Source of the DNA: an uncultured Alphaproteobacteria bacterium
GTDB taxonomy: Bacteria > Pseudomonadota > Alphaproteobacteria > Micavibrionales > Micavibrionaceae
Assembly (NCBI GenBank): GCA_937934135.1
Contig: CALHAW010000009.1
Span: forward strand, 1-64,000
DNA length: 64,000 bases
Direction: 5' to 3'
The notes under the pieces are model-generated. The model made no database searches. It worked only from the letters and a program-made list of their open reading frames with translations, and was not told the origin of the DNA. Both the position numbers and the translations under genes were made by a program. Shown here in pieces: positions 56,371 to 64,000 of the stretch (its first letter is position 1; each line of letters opens with the position of its first letter).

Positions 56371-57297
56371 ATGTTCAAAAATTTACTGCTTTTTACATTT
56401 TGTCTTATGCTCTCATCATCACTTTGGGCGCAAAATGATAATATAGAGTCACAAATATTTGTCCCTCCTGGTTCAACCTATGAGGCCACAGCGTCAGAAA
56501 CAATCAAACGTCAAAAAAGTGCCTCCCTTCCGCCTAGGCAAAGCATTGATGTGAATGAGGTCAGTGTATCCATTGTACATTATCATTATATGGAACCTGA
56601 TCAGTTTGGCCTTTTGATGCGCGCTGCAGATATTACCAGCGGGTGCTTCACCGTCAGTCCGCTTGAATATGACGTTAAATTTATTGCTGATCAATTTGTT
56701 GATGTGAAGATCAAAAGCTTCCGCCGCACCATTAAGAAAACACAAAACCCGCAATTTGATTGTGATCAAAAAAGCCAAGCGGTGACGGGGTTGGTTGTAT
56801 TAAACGCCAAAGATCTTCAAAAACGTGGTATTCAACAGATCCGTTTTGAAAATGGTAAAACGCGCGATGTCTATAAGGTTTCTTATCAAAAGAACAGCAT
56901 CACCCTTACCCCAGAAAGCATGGTGGCGTTTAAGGCTAACGGATTAACCGGGCCAGATAAAGACCGCCTTGTGTATTTTCACAGCGTTAAAAACTTAATT
57001 GCCCTGCATGTGCCAATGGCCAAAAACAGCGATGATGTCTTACCACAAATAAACACACTGGCGGCACGTAACTCTTTACGTCCCGTCAATAATGGAGAGG
57101 GTGTTAAAAATGATGGTGACAACCATGTTTATTTCTTCCTTGATACACGCGGTAGATTTTTATCGCAGCTTAATGAAGATGGTTATACGCCGCTTGGTGA
57201 AATTCGTGTTTCACGCCCCTTTATCGGACAACAAGGGCTTTCCAGCATGCCTGTCCCCCTAAAGGTTTTTGCGACCCGCCCCGAAACGACTTTATAA
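56371..57297 (+). CDS. Secreted hypothetical protein between hrcA and grpE
   Basis: No family is recognised. Starting at the ATG at 56371 (AAGGA about 10 nt upstream), the 308-residue product has a signal peptide (MFKNLLLFTFCLMLSSSLWA, cut after LWA). The mature protein is beta-rich, with HYHYMEPDQFGLLMRAAD near residue 70, two cysteines in SGCFTVSP and FDCDQK, and a C-terminal DNHVYFFLDTRGRFLSQLNEDGYTPLG. It is probably periplasmic. A GTG at 56347 could also start the frame. It lies 86 nt after hrcA and 44 nt before grpE, so it may be co-transcribed with them. The usual cluster has hrcA and grpE adjacent. Confidence 0.65.
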   Translation: MFKNLLLFTFCLMLSSSLWAQNDNIESQIFVPPGSTYEATASETIKRQKSASLPPRQSIDVNEVSVSIVHYHYMEPDQFGLLMRAADITSGCFTVSPLEYDVKFIADQFVDVKIKSFRRTIKKTQNPQFDCDQKSQAVTGLVVLNAKDLQKRGIQQIRFENGKTRDVYKVSYQKNSITLTPESMVAFKANGLTGPDKDRLVYFHSVKNLIALHVPMAKNSDDVLPQINTLAARNSLRPVNNGEGVKNDGDNHVYFFLDTRGRFLSQLNEDGYTPLGEIRVSRPFIGQQGLSSMPVPLKVFATRPETTL

Positions 57298-57341
57298 GTA
57301 ACAAGCTTGTAATATTCAGTAAACTTTAATAAAAAGACCGC

Positions 57342-57950
57342 ATGACAAACAAAATGAACGAAGATCAAAACACTGATAATCAAAATACTGAACAATCAGA
57401 AAACGTCGTGAACCTTGACGAAGCAGGAACAGACGCGCCCCAAACCGCCGAAGACCAAATTGCGGCGCTTCAGGCAGAATTACTGGATACACGCGACCGT
57501 ACCATGCGCGCCCTCGCCGATGCAGAAAATACCCGTAAGCGTGCGTTGAAAGACCGCGATGATGCCGGAAAATACGCTGTGGCCAATTTCGCCCGTGATA
57601 TGATCGCCTTTGGTGATAATTTCGCCCGCGCCCTCGCCGCCATGCCCGAAGATGCGCCACCTGCCGTTGCCGAAGGCCTGTCTGCGATGGATAAAGAGCT
57701 TCTTTCCACCTTTGAGCGCCACGGCATTAGAAAAATTGAACCTCTTGATGAGATTTTTGATGCGAATTTCCACGAAGTCATGTTCGAAGCGCCCATGCCG
57801 GGTAAACCCGCAGGCACAATTATCCAAGTGATCGAAGCGGGATATGTTCTTAATGACCGCCTTTTACGCGCCGCCAAAGTCGGCATTGCCAAAGCCGAAG
57901 AGCCAAGCGCTCCGCCAGCGGGCGATCACACGGTCGATATTCAGGGTTAA
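57342..57950 (+). CDS. grpE: Nucleotide exchange factor GrpE
   Basis: GrpE releases ADP from DnaK. The 202-residue protein has an acidic, Asn/Gln-rich disordered N-terminus (about 1-40), a long coiled-coil helix (QIAALQAELLDTRDRTMRALADAENTRKRALKDRDDA over residues 43-79) and the C-terminal beta domain with DKELLSTFERHGI and NFHEVMFEAPMPGKPAGTIIQVIEAGYVLNDRLLRAAKVGIAK. The final signature GYVLNDRLLRAAKVGI is intact. The stop interleaves with the stop of the opposite-strand orphan at 57947 in TTAA. The usual grpE-dnaK continuity is broken by that orphan. Confidence 0.94.
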   Translation: MTNKMNEDQNTDNQNTEQSENVVNLDEAGTDAPQTAEDQIAALQAELLDTRDRTMRALADAENTRKRALKDRDDAGKYAVANFARDMIAFGDNFARALAAMPEDAPPAVAEGLSAMDKELLSTFERHGIRKIEPLDEIFDANFHEVMFEAPMPGKPAGTIIQVIEAGYVLNDRLLRAAKVGIAKAEEPSAPPAGDHTVDIQG

Positions 57951-58663
57951 AAAAATACTCTTTTTTGATAGTTTACTACCGCTTCAGTATATCTTTCAGA
58001 TTGAAAATAAGTTCCAGCATGATCGTTAATACATAATGACCATGGCGCTACCAATAATCCTTTTTCTTTAGCCTTAGCGCACCTATTCCAAGCTTCTTTC
58101 ATTAAAATTATATTTGATTTTTCTGCACTTTCCGGCCAAGCTTGTTCAAAGCCATCTCGCAATTCTTTAAAGGCTTTTCCTTGTGCGTCTTTATTTTCAA
58201 TCGCTTTGTTTACAAGATCATTATTACACACGCCTGTAATAGCTCCAGGATCAATTATAACGGCTGATTGATTGTAAGGTTCCGGCAACTTTCCTAAATT
58301 TCCGTTTCGTACTTCATAAGGCAACACTTCCACTCCTTCTTTATGAAGAGTTTTCTTGAATTTTAAAATATCTGAACATTTCACATCAAGACACACACCT
58401 GGATTAATTGCCATGTGAAACATACCATCAATACGCGAAAATATAGGCCTTAAAAAGCGGCGATGGGGTACGTTTGGATATTTGTCAACTGGTGTAATTC
58501 GGATTGAACAGCCATAGTGCGTAATAAGAGAAAGCCCTCCTTGATCATAAGTTCTATGAAACTCTCCCTCTTTGGGAATTGGAAGTTGTAACTCCTCATA
58601 AAAGCCACGCGCTTCTAGAAGCGCTCTATTATTAGACTTTAACTCATTTTTATTACACAACAT
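57947..58663 (-). CDS. Hypothetical protein (orphan, 238 aa) between grpE and dnaK
   Basis: No family is recognised. The 238-residue product begins MLCNKNELKSNNRALLEARG, has no signal peptide, contains six cysteines (for example VCLDVKCS and GVCNN), and shows mixed alpha/beta segments such as GGLSLITHYGCSIRI and PWSLCINDHAGTYF. The cysteine count and AT-rich coding differ from its neighbours. Its promoter (TTGACA, 17 nt, TAAATT) ends 6 nt before the ATG. It lies on the opposite strand between grpE and dnaK, sharing TTAA with the grpE stop. This looks like an inserted single gene. Confidence 0.6.
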   Translation of the reverse strand: MLCNKNELKSNNRALLEARGFYEELQLPIPKEGEFHRTYDQGGLSLITHYGCSIRITPVDKYPNVPHRRFLRPIFSRIDGMFHMAINPGVCLDVKCSDILKFKKTLHKEGVEVLPYEVRNGNLGKLPEPYNQSAVIIDPGAITGVCNNDLVNKAIENKDAQGKAFKELRDGFEQAWPESAEKSNIILMKEAWNRCAKAKEKGLLVAPWSLCINDHAGTYFQSERYTEAVVNYQKRVFF

Positions 58664-58669
58664 TCAGTA

Positions 58670-58698
58670 AATTTAAGAAATTATTATAATTATGTCAA
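58670..58698 (-). promoter_or_regulatory. TTGACATAA promoter of the 57947 orphan (leaderless)
   Basis: On the minus strand TTGACA (58698-58693), a 17-nt spacer and TAAATT (58675-58670) end 6 nt before the ATG at 58663. The -35 reads TTGACATAA. Confidence 0.6.
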
Positions 58699-58720
58699 TA
58701 AAAAATAACTCCTAAAATTC

Positions 58721-58749
58721 TTGATTTTACTTCCTTCAATTTGGTATAA
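58721..58749 (+). promoter_or_regulatory. Putative dnaK promoter
   Basis: TTGATT (58721-58726), a 17-nt spacer and GTATAA (58744-58749) precede dnaK with a leader of about 155 nt. CTTGAT at the -35 also resembles the heat-shock sigma32 -35 element, but no matching -10 was identified. Either reading is tentative. Confidence 0.35.
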
Positions 58750-58767
58750 ACATAGTTGTTAAGAAAG

Positions 58768-58798
58768 CGTCCTACGGCTTGCCGACATGACGGCTCTT
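58768..58798. repeat. Dispersed CGTCCT...CATGACGGCT repeat, copy 3
   Basis: This copy reads CGTCCTACGGCTTGCCGACA then TGACGGCT inside the dnaK leader region. The centre CGGCTTGCCG pairs. The stem bases differ from copy 2 yet still pair, which supports a conserved RNA or DNA hairpin. Confidence 0.55.
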
Positions 58799-58912
58799 AA
58801 CTTTTAAAAGTGCTGTGTAAAACGGGCTTTTATTGATAAATAGTCGGTCTTTCTGGTTGAATTACTCAACGGAATGACTATAACTCTTGCTTATTATAAG
58901 GAGAAAAAAAGC

Positions 58913-60856
58913 ATGTCAAAAGTAATAGGTATTGACCTAGGAACTACAAATTCTTGTGTTGCCGTCATGGACGGTAAAGAACCCAAAGTTATTGAAAACG
59001 CCGAAGGCGCCCGTACAACCCCTTCCATGGTGGGCTTCACCAAGGACGGTGAGCGCCTTGTTGGACAACCCGCAAAACGTCAGGCCGTGACCAACCCCGA
59101 GAACACTGTTTTTGCGATTAAGCGCCTGATTGGTCGCCGCTTTAAAGATAAAGACGTGCAGGAAATGGCCAAAAAATCTCCCTTCAAAATTGTTGAAGGT
59201 GAAAATGGCGATGCATGGATTGAAATTGATGGTGAAAAAATGGCGCCTTCACAGGTATCCGCCATGATCTTACAAAAAATGAAAGAGACTGCTGAAAGCT
59301 ATCTTGGTGAAGATGTAACACAGGCCGTTATTACCGTTCCCGCTTATTTTAACGACTCACAACGTCAGGCGACAAAAGATGCTGGTAAAATTGCTGGCCT
59401 TGAAGTGCTTCGTATTATTAACGAGCCAACTGCCGCGGCGCTTGCGTATGGTTTGGACAAGAAATCAACTGGTACGATTGTGGTTTATGACCTTGGTGGG
59501 GGTACGTTTGATGTCTCTGTCCTTGAAATTGGCGATGGTGTGTTCGAAGTAAAATCCACAAACGGGGATACGTTCCTTGGTGGAGAAGACTTTGACAGCC
59601 GTATCATTGAATATCTCGCCGATGAATTTAAAAATGAACAAGGCATTGATCTGCGCGATGACAAGCTTGCGCTACAACGTCTTAAAGAGGCCGCAGAAAA
59701 AGCCAAAATTGAGCTATCAAGTGCGCAAAGCACGGAAGTAAACCTTCCCTTCGTGACCGCGGATGCGTCTGGCCCGAAACACCTTAACGTGAAACTAACA
59801 CGCGCAAAGCTTGAAAGCCTTGTTGATGACCTGATGAAGCGCACGCTTGATCCCGTTAAGGCGGCCTTGAAAGATGCCGGTCTTAAGGCATCTGATATTG
59901 ATGATGTGATCATGGTGGGGGGGATGACCCGTATGCCAAAAATCATTGAAACGGTTAAGGATTACTTCGGTAAAGACCCGCATAAAGGCGTAAACCCCGA
60001 TGAAGTCGTCGCCGATGGTGCCGCCATTCAGGGTGGTGTTTTACAAGGGGACGTGAAAGACGTTCTTCTTCTTGATGTAACGCCGCTTTCATTGGGTATC
60101 GAAACATTAGGCGGCGTGTTTACACGCTTGATTGATCGCAACACAACAATCCCGACAAAGAAATCACAAGTATTTTCAACCGCAGAAGATAACCAATCTG
60201 CGGTGACAATCCGTGTTTTCCAAGGGGAACGTGAAATGGCGGCAGACAATAAGCCCCTCGGCCAATTTGATCTTGTTGGTATTCCGGGCGCGCCGCGCGG
60301 TATGCCACAAATCGAAGTAACCTTTGATATTGATGCCAACGGTATCGTGAATGTTTCTGCCAAAGATAAAGCCACGAATAAGGAACAACAAATCCGTATT
60401 CAGGCCTCTGGTGGGTTAACAGACGAAGATATCGAAAACATGGTAAAAGAAGCCGAAGCCAACGCCGATAGCGATAAGGAACGCCGCGAAAGCGTCGAAG
60501 CCCGCAATCAGGCAGAAAGCCTTGTCCATCAAACGGAAAATACGCTAAATGATTTAGCAGATGAAGAAATTCCTGCCGAAGAAAAAGAAGCGATTGACGT
60601 TGCGATGAGCGATCTTAAATCCGCATTGGATGATGAGGACGCAAAAGCAGAAGATCTGAAAGAAAAAACAGATACATTGATGCAAGCCTCTATGAAGCTT
60701 GGTGAAATTGTCTATCGTAAGGAGCAAGAAAAAGCTGCCGCCGAAGGGGGCGAAGCTCCTGAAGGTAATGCCGCCCCTGCTGATGATGATATCATTGATG
60801 CCGAGGTTGTTGAGGAAGACAACACATCCGACAGCGACGATAAAAAATCAGCTTAA
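58913..60856 (+). CDS. dnaK: Molecular chaperone DnaK (Hsp70)
   Basis: DnaK is the central ATP-dependent chaperone. The 647-residue protein starts [20 protein letters not shown] and has the ATPase signatures [16 protein letters not shown] and [12 protein letters not shown], the EEVD-less bacterial C-terminus with acidic [17 protein letters not shown], and the substrate-binding domain from about residue 390. The ATG at 58913 is chosen because AAGGAG lies 9 nt upstream. A longer frame begins at 58874 but has no ribosome binding site. It is separated from grpE by an opposite-strand orphan and from dnaJ by a cupin gene. Confidence 0.96.
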   Translation: MSKVIGIDLGTTNSCVAVMDGKEPKVIENAEGARTTPSMVGFTKDGERLVGQPAKRQAVTNPENTVFAIKRLIGRRFKDKDVQEMAKKSPFKIVEGENGDAWIEIDGEKMAPSQVSAMILQKMKETAESYLGEDVTQAVITVPAYFNDSQRQATKDAGKIAGLEVLRIINEPTAAALAYGLDKKSTGTIVVYDLGGGTFDVSVLEIGDGVFEVKSTNGDTFLGGEDFDSRIIEYLADEFKNEQGIDLRDDKLALQRLKEAAEKAKIELSSAQSTEVNLPFVTADASGPKHLNVKLTRAKLESLVDDLMKRTLDPVKAALKDAGLKASDIDDVIMVGGMTRMPKIIETVKDYFGKDPHKGVNPDEVVADGAAIQGGVLQGDVKDVLLLDVTPLSLGIETLGGVFTRLIDRNTTIPTKKSQVFSTAEDNQSAVTIRVFQGEREMAADNKPLGQFDLVGIPGAPRGMPQIEVTFDIDANGIVNVSAKDKATNKEQQIRIQASGGLTDEDIENMVKEAEANADSDKERRESVEARNQAESLVHQTENTLNDLADEEIPAEEKEAIDVAMSDLKSALDDEDAKAEDLKEKTDTLMQASMKLGEIVYRKEQEKAAAEGGEAPEGNAAPADDDIIDAEVVEEDNTSDSDDKKSA

Positions 60857-60869
60857 GTTAAATTAGTGC

Positions 60870-60890
60870 AGAGGGGATTTTATTCCCTCT
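60870..60890 (+). other. Hairpin in the dnaK-cupin spacer
   Basis: AGAGGG (60870-60875) and CCCTCT (60885-60890) pair around a 9-nt loop just after dnaK. No T-run follows, so it is more likely an mRNA processing or stability element, or a weak attenuator, than a terminator. Confidence 0.45.
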
Positions 60891-60909
60891 CACAATTTGA
60901 AAGAAAATC

Positions 60910-61533
60910 ATGGCTGAGCAAATAATAGATTTTGGACTTCATAATTTAAAAACTTCGCGCATTCAAAGCGAAGATAATACACATTTCACAAACGGTGTGC
61001 TTATCAATCTATCTGAAAAACCAATTAAATATGATGGTTTAACAATCGAAAAATACAATTCTGCTGTTGTTGGGAATATAAACACTCAAATTGAAGATGC
61101 CTTGTTTTTTGAGTGGATTAATATTGACCCCTGCGAGCAAACAACTTGCTCTGATCCAAAATCAATTCAAAATATGTGGAATCATGTTTACGATGTATTT
61201 AAAGTCGACTCACTAAAAAACATTCCTCTATGGCGGTCCAAACAATTTTCCATTGGGAAAACAGATATTAATTTATGGTTTTGCCCCTCAAACACTCATT
61301 GCGGGATTCACAATGAGCATAACTTTAATGAACTACACACCCAAATTTTTGGCCTTGGGATCATGCAAAAGTTTAAAAATGAAGATTTTAGTTCGAAATA
61401 TGAAGATGTTTTAATGCCATATGGCTATACGCATTCTCCTTTTTACAAAGAAAATTACAACTATCCTTGGCACCAATATAAATCAATTACTGATTGCATT
61501 TGGGTTGCTTTAGAATTTGATAGGAAAGACTAA
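60910..61533 (+). CDS. Cupin-domain protein coupled to dnaJ
   Basis: The 207-residue protein has both cupin motifs. [17 protein letters not shown] contains H134, H137, E141 and G148 (H-x2-H-x3-E-x6-G), and MPYGYTH contains P170, G172 and H175 (P-x-G-x2-H). It should bind a metal in a small beta barrel, with possible roles in dioxygenase, isomerase or sensing chemistry. No family with a known substrate is recognised. It is AT-rich. Its TAA stop shares one base with the dnaJ ATG (TAATG), and the dnaJ ribosome binding site AGGAAAG lies inside its last codons, so dnaJ translation depends on it. Confidence 0.7.
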   Translation: MAEQIIDFGLHNLKTSRIQSEDNTHFTNGVLINLSEKPIKYDGLTIEKYNSAVVGNINTQIEDALFFEWINIDPCEQTTCSDPKSIQNMWNHVYDVFKVDSLKNIPLWRSKQFSIGKTDINLWFCPSNTHCGIHNEHNFNELHTQIFGLGIMQKFKNEDFSSKYEDVLMPYGYTHSPFYKENYNYPWHQYKSITDCIWVALEFDRKD

Positions 61534-62693
61534 TGGCTGAAGATCTTTATAAAACACTTGGTATTGAAAAAGGCGCGAGCGCGGACGACATTAAAAAAGC
61601 GTACCGCAAACAAGCCATGAAATATCATCCTGACCAAAATCAGGATAATGCCGAAGCGGAAGAGAAATTCAAGCTCGTCAACGCGGCTTATGACGTGTTA
61701 AAAGACCCACAGAAAAAAGCAGCCTATGACCAATATGGCGACGCAGCCTTCGAACAAGGCGGTGGCGGCTTTGGTGGTGGTGGAAACCCATTTGGCGGCG
61801 GATTTAGCGGCGGCTTCGGCGGTGGTGGTTTTTCTGATATTTTTGAAGAAATGTTTGGCGGCGGTGGCCAGCAACGTGGCCGTGGCGGCGCAACACGCGG
61901 CGCAGACATGCAATATGCCATGGATATTTCTATGGAAGATGCCTTTAACGGTAAGGAAGAAACAATCACCGTTCCCATCAATACCACCTGTGAAGAATGT
62001 AAGGGAAGCGGCGCCGAAGAAGGCAAAAAAGCAGAGACATGCCCCACCTGTTCTGGCGCAGGGCGTATCCGCGCGCAACAAGGGTTCTTTACCGTGGAGC
62101 GCGCTTGTGCAACCTGTTCTGGTGAAGGCTCCGTCATTAAAGACCCCTGTAAAAAATGTTCTGGTCAGGGGCGCGTACGTAAAGAAAAAACGCTTAAGGT
62201 CAACATCCCCAAAGGGATCGATGGCGGCCGCCGTATCCGTTTAAGCGGCGAAGGGGAAGCCGGATCACGCGGGGGGCCCGCAGGTGATCTTTATATTTTA
62301 GTTGGTATAACACCGCATAAATTTTTCAAACGCGAAAGCGCCAATTTATTTGGCCGCGTCCCCATTGCCATGACAACGGCAACATTGGGCGGTGAAATCG
62401 AAGTCCCCACCATTGATGGCAAAAAATCAAAAATGAAAATCCCCGCGGGAACACAAACAGGCCAACAATTCCGCCTGAAAGGCAAAGGCATGCCTGTTCT
62501 GCAATCAACAACCATCGGTGACATGTATATCGAAATTTTTGTTGAAACACCGGTGAACTTAAACAGCAAACAAAAAGAAACCTTCAAAAAATTAGACGCC
62601 GATTTCAACGGCAAAGACGGTAAAAAACACTCCCCTGAATCTAGCGGTTTTTTTGATAAGATGAAGGACCTTTGGGCGGATTTAAAGGATTAA
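61533..62693 (+). CDS. dnaJ: Co-chaperone DnaJ
   Basis: DnaJ stimulates DnaK ATPase and delivers substrates. The 386-residue protein has the J-domain ([35 protein letters not shown] over residues 2-36, with HPD at 32-34), a Gly/Phe-rich linker (about 75-115), four zinc motifs ([32 protein letters not shown]) and the C-terminal substrate-binding domains. The length is normal. Its 3' end overlaps the MEKHLA gene on the opposite strand by 53 nt. Confidence 0.96.
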   Translation: MAEDLYKTLGIEKGASADDIKKAYRKQAMKYHPDQNQDNAEAEEKFKLVNAAYDVLKDPQKKAAYDQYGDAAFEQGGGGFGGGGNPFGGGFSGGFGGGGFSDIFEEMFGGGGQQRGRGGATRGADMQYAMDISMEDAFNGKEETITVPINTTCEECKGSGAEEGKKAETCPTCSGAGRIRAQQGFFTVERACATCSGEGSVIKDPCKKCSGQGRVRKEKTLKVNIPKGIDGGRRIRLSGEGEAGSRGGPAGDLYILVGITPHKFFKRESANLFGRVPIAMTTATLGGEIEVPTIDGKKSKMKIPAGTQTGQQFRLKGKGMPVLQSTTIGDMYIEIFVETPVNLNSKQKETFKKLDADFNGKDGKKHSPESSGFFDKMKDLWADLKD

Positions 62694-63144
62694 CGTCAGA
62701 AAAAATTGCGGCCTGCCCTACTTTATTCTGCGCTCTATCGAATATATTCCAAAGAGTCACGTTACTGATTCGAAAACGGGAACCGTCTTTGGTTATTCGC
62801 ACACCTGAATAATCATCAATAAACCCATGCTTATTTGCACGTGCTAGTAATTTTTCTCGATCTTCCTGCGCTTCTGCCTCTGCTGATTTACTAGACTCCA
62901 TACCGATGAATTCATCCCAGCTATACCCAAATAGATTTTGTGCCGCAGCGTTTGCAAAGCAAAACCGAGGAACATCATAAAATTTATGCGACAAGATAAT
63001 AGATGGATGATGATAAAGCGTTTTTGCTACCGCTTCAGGGGACGTGTTTAAATCAATAAAAGGTTTTTTCACAACATTATTAAAGCTTTGTGTTAACAAA
63101 CTACACCACTCAATAACTTCTCTTTTCACATACGGGTGATCCAT
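62641..63144 (-). CDS. MEKHLA (PAS-like) domain protein
   Basis: The 167-residue protein is a single MEKHLA domain. It shows [20 protein letters not shown] (about 10-29), [48 protein letters not shown] in order, then [28 protein letters not shown] and [10 protein letters not shown] at the end. MEKHLA domains are PAS-related and probably bind a small ligand. They often stand alone in bacteria. The promoter is TTGACATAA-type with a -10 at 63192-63197, giving a leader of about 40 nt. The 3' end runs 53 nt into dnaJ on the opposite strand, and the gene is divergent from the thioesterase gene. Confidence 0.82.
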   Translation of the reverse strand: MDHPYVKREVIEWCSLLTQSFNNVVKKPFIDLNTSPEAVAKTLYHHPSIILSHKFYDVPRFCFANAAAQNLFGYSWDEFIGMESSKSAEAEAQEDREKLLARANKHGFIDDYSGVRITKDGSRFRISNVTLWNIFDRAQNKVGQAAIFSDVNPLNPPKGPSSYQKNR

Positions 63145-63169
63145 AAAGTGCTTTCTGTTTGTGCGTCGG

Positions 63170-63198
63170 TTATTTATATTGATTGTTAATATAAATAA
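63170..63198. promoter_or_regulatory. 11-bp-arm palindrome between MEKHLA and thioesterase genes (operator candidate)
   Basis: TTATTTATATT (63170-63180) and AATATAAATAA (63188-63198) are perfect reverse complements around GATTGTT. The right arm contains the -10 (TATTTA on the minus strand) of the MEKHLA promoter, whose TTGACA -35 is at 63220-63215. The left arm touches the -35 region (TTGATT, 63179-63184) of the thioesterase side. Confidence 0.55.
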
Positions 63199-63213
63199 TA
63201 AGAAATAAAAATT

Positions 63214-63642
63214 ATGTCAATATGGTTTAAAGAATATAATCTCGATATGCTTAATGGCCTCCGTAACGCCAATATGGCGGGGCATTTGGGTATTGAATTT
63301 CTCGAAATTGGGGATGACTATCTCAAGGCACGGATGCCTGTGGATGAGCGCACAAAACAGGCCTTTGGCATTCTTCATGGCGGTGCGTCTTGTGTTCTGT
63401 CTGAAACGCTCGGCTCTGTTGCCGCGTGGATGTGCATTGACCCCTCTCAACAAATGGCAGTCGGCATTGAAATTAACGCCAACCATATTCGTCCTGCTTC
63501 TGATGGGTTTGTGACGGGCATTTGTAAACCTGTTCAGGTTGGCCGCTCGATCCATGTCTGGAATACTGAAATCTTTAAAGATGATGGGAAGATGTCCTGC
63601 ACGTCCCGTCTTACTTGCGCTATTAAGGATAAAAAATCATGA
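63214..63642 (+). CDS. PaaI-type hotdog thioesterase
   Basis: The 142-residue protein has the hotdog fold of the PaaI/YbdB/EntH group: HLGIEFLEIGDDYLKARMPV, then FGILHGGASCVLSETLGSVAAWM (about 46-68), in which HGG and the following Glu form the active site, and GIEINANHIRPASDGFVTG. These enzymes hydrolyse acyl-CoA or aryl-CoA thioesters. The substrate is unknown. It has no ribosome binding site, and TTGATT, 17 nt, GAAATA ends 6 nt before the ATG, a weak leaderless layout. The stop overlaps the dapB start (ATGA). Confidence 0.88.
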   Translation: MSIWFKEYNLDMLNGLRNANMAGHLGIEFLEIGDDYLKARMPVDERTKQAFGILHGGASCVLSETLGSVAAWMCIDPSQQMAVGIEINANHIRPASDGFVTGICKPVQVGRSIHVWNTEIFKDDGKMSCTSRLTCAIKDKKS

Positions 63643-64000
63643 AAATTGGTGTTACGGGATATAAGGGCCGCATGGGACAATTACTGGTTCAAGAAATTGA
63701 AACCACAGATGGCCTAACCTTTGCGGGTGGTATTGATATGGGCGATGATGCCGAGGCGCTGTTTAAAGAAGCCGACGCCGTGATTGATTTTACCGTGCCT
63801 GATGCCACCATCACCCATGCTCGCCTTGCCGCAAATCATGGGACGGCGCTTATTATCGGCACAACAGGATTAAGTGACGCCCAAGAAGAAAAATTAAAAC
63901 AAGCAGCAGAAAAAACCGTGATTATTTATGCCGCCAACATGAGTGTCGGCGTTAATATGCTGCTCGCCCTTGTTGAACAAGCGGCCAGCCGCCTTGATAT
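63639..64000 (+). CDS. dapB: 4-hydroxy-tetrahydrodipicolinate reductase, 5' part (truncated by window edge)
   Basis: DapB reduces the dihydrodipicolinate-level intermediate on the path to lysine and meso-diaminopimelate for peptidoglycan. The visible 120 codons start MKIGVTGYKGRMGQLLVQEI with the Rossmann motif GYKGRMG. They continue with AVIDFTVPDATITHARLAANHGTALIIGTTGLSDAQ in order, then ANMSVGVNMLLALVEQAA. The catalytic HHxxK region lies beyond the window. The ATG at 63639 overlaps the TGA of the thioesterase gene. dapB next to dnaJ is a common alphaproteobacterial arrangement. Confidence 0.93.
   Translation, partial: MKIGVTGYKGRMGQLLVQEIETTDGLTFAGGIDMGDDAEALFKEADAVIDFTVPDATITHARLAANHGTALIIGTTGLSDAQEEKLKQAAEKTVIIYAANMSVGVNMLLALVEQAASRLD

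Noticed and set aside
61726..62244. Long frames on both strands within dnaJ
   Set aside because: They are shadows of the Gly-rich and zinc-motif coding region of dnaJ.

Overview
The window reads as a chromosomal segment of an alphaproteobacterium of moderate GC content (mid-40s % by eye). Supporting gene orders are xseB-ispA followed after an interruption by dxs, ispH next to rnhA, trmN6-like divergent from a long-chain polyprenyl synthase, and rph / rdgB / hemW divergent from hrcA-grpE-dnaK-dnaJ-dapB. Several orphan families and the short intergenic spacers would fit a Rhodospirillales- or Micavibrio-like lineage, but the sequence alone does not fix the taxon. There is no rRNA, CRISPR array or intact insertion sequence. 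One tRNA gene (Leu, GAG) is present.

Layout. 1-2.5 kb: 5' part of serS (minus strand), N-formylglutamate amidohydrolase, lipB and an orphan. 2.6-9.5 kb: tRNA-Leu, maeB, mgtE, a GNAT acetyltransferase and a class A penicillin-binding protein. 9.6-12.4 kb: rnhA, a P-loop ATPase and ispH on the minus strand. 12.5-21.5 kb: lipoprotein, xseB, ispA, then about 4.9 kb of mosaic accessory DNA, then dxs. The accessory DNA holds an isochorismatase-type hydrolase bracketed by a duplicated ispA 3' end, two orphans, a YciI protein, and a ChaN/Tiki-like gene split by a segment carrying a Nudix-like gene. 21.5-30.7 kb: a repeat, a palindromic promoter with a two-gene orphan unit, a HAD phosphatase, sppA, aroC, a TPR orphan, fabI and a large orphan. 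30.7-44.4 kb: pdxH, htpG, a zincin-fold protein without its metal motif, phhB, ribokinase, a DUF2330/RnfD-like pair, TetR, adenosine kinase, an oligopeptide-binding protein, ygfZ and a TRIC channel. 44.4-55.1 kb: ppdK, GNAT, DUF2147, trmN6-like, polyprenyl synthase, a metal-binding HMA protein, a Rap1a/Tai-like protein, a detached helicase C-terminal module, hemW, rdgB, a 2H phosphoesterase and rph. 55.2-64 kb: the chaperone cluster with an accessory gene in every gap, ending in dapB, which runs off the window.

The genes cover isoprenoid supply (dxs, ispH, ispA, polyprenyl synthase), carbon and C4 metabolism (maeB, ppdK), cofactors (lipB, pdxH, hemW, phhB), cell envelope (penicillin-binding protein, sppA, lipoproteins), protein folding (hrcA, grpE, dnaK, dnaJ, htpG) and nucleotide housekeeping (rdgB, rph, rnhA, adenosine kinase).

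Two patterns run through the window. First, many genes have a sigma70-like -10 box only 5-7 nt before the start codon and no Shine-Dalgarno sequence, so their mRNAs are probably leaderless. Second, seven AT-rich orphan genes share an extended -35 block, TTGACATAA. Single accessory genes repeatedly sit inside otherwise conserved gene neighbourhoods, and the ispA case shows what looks like a sequence footprint of such an insertion.
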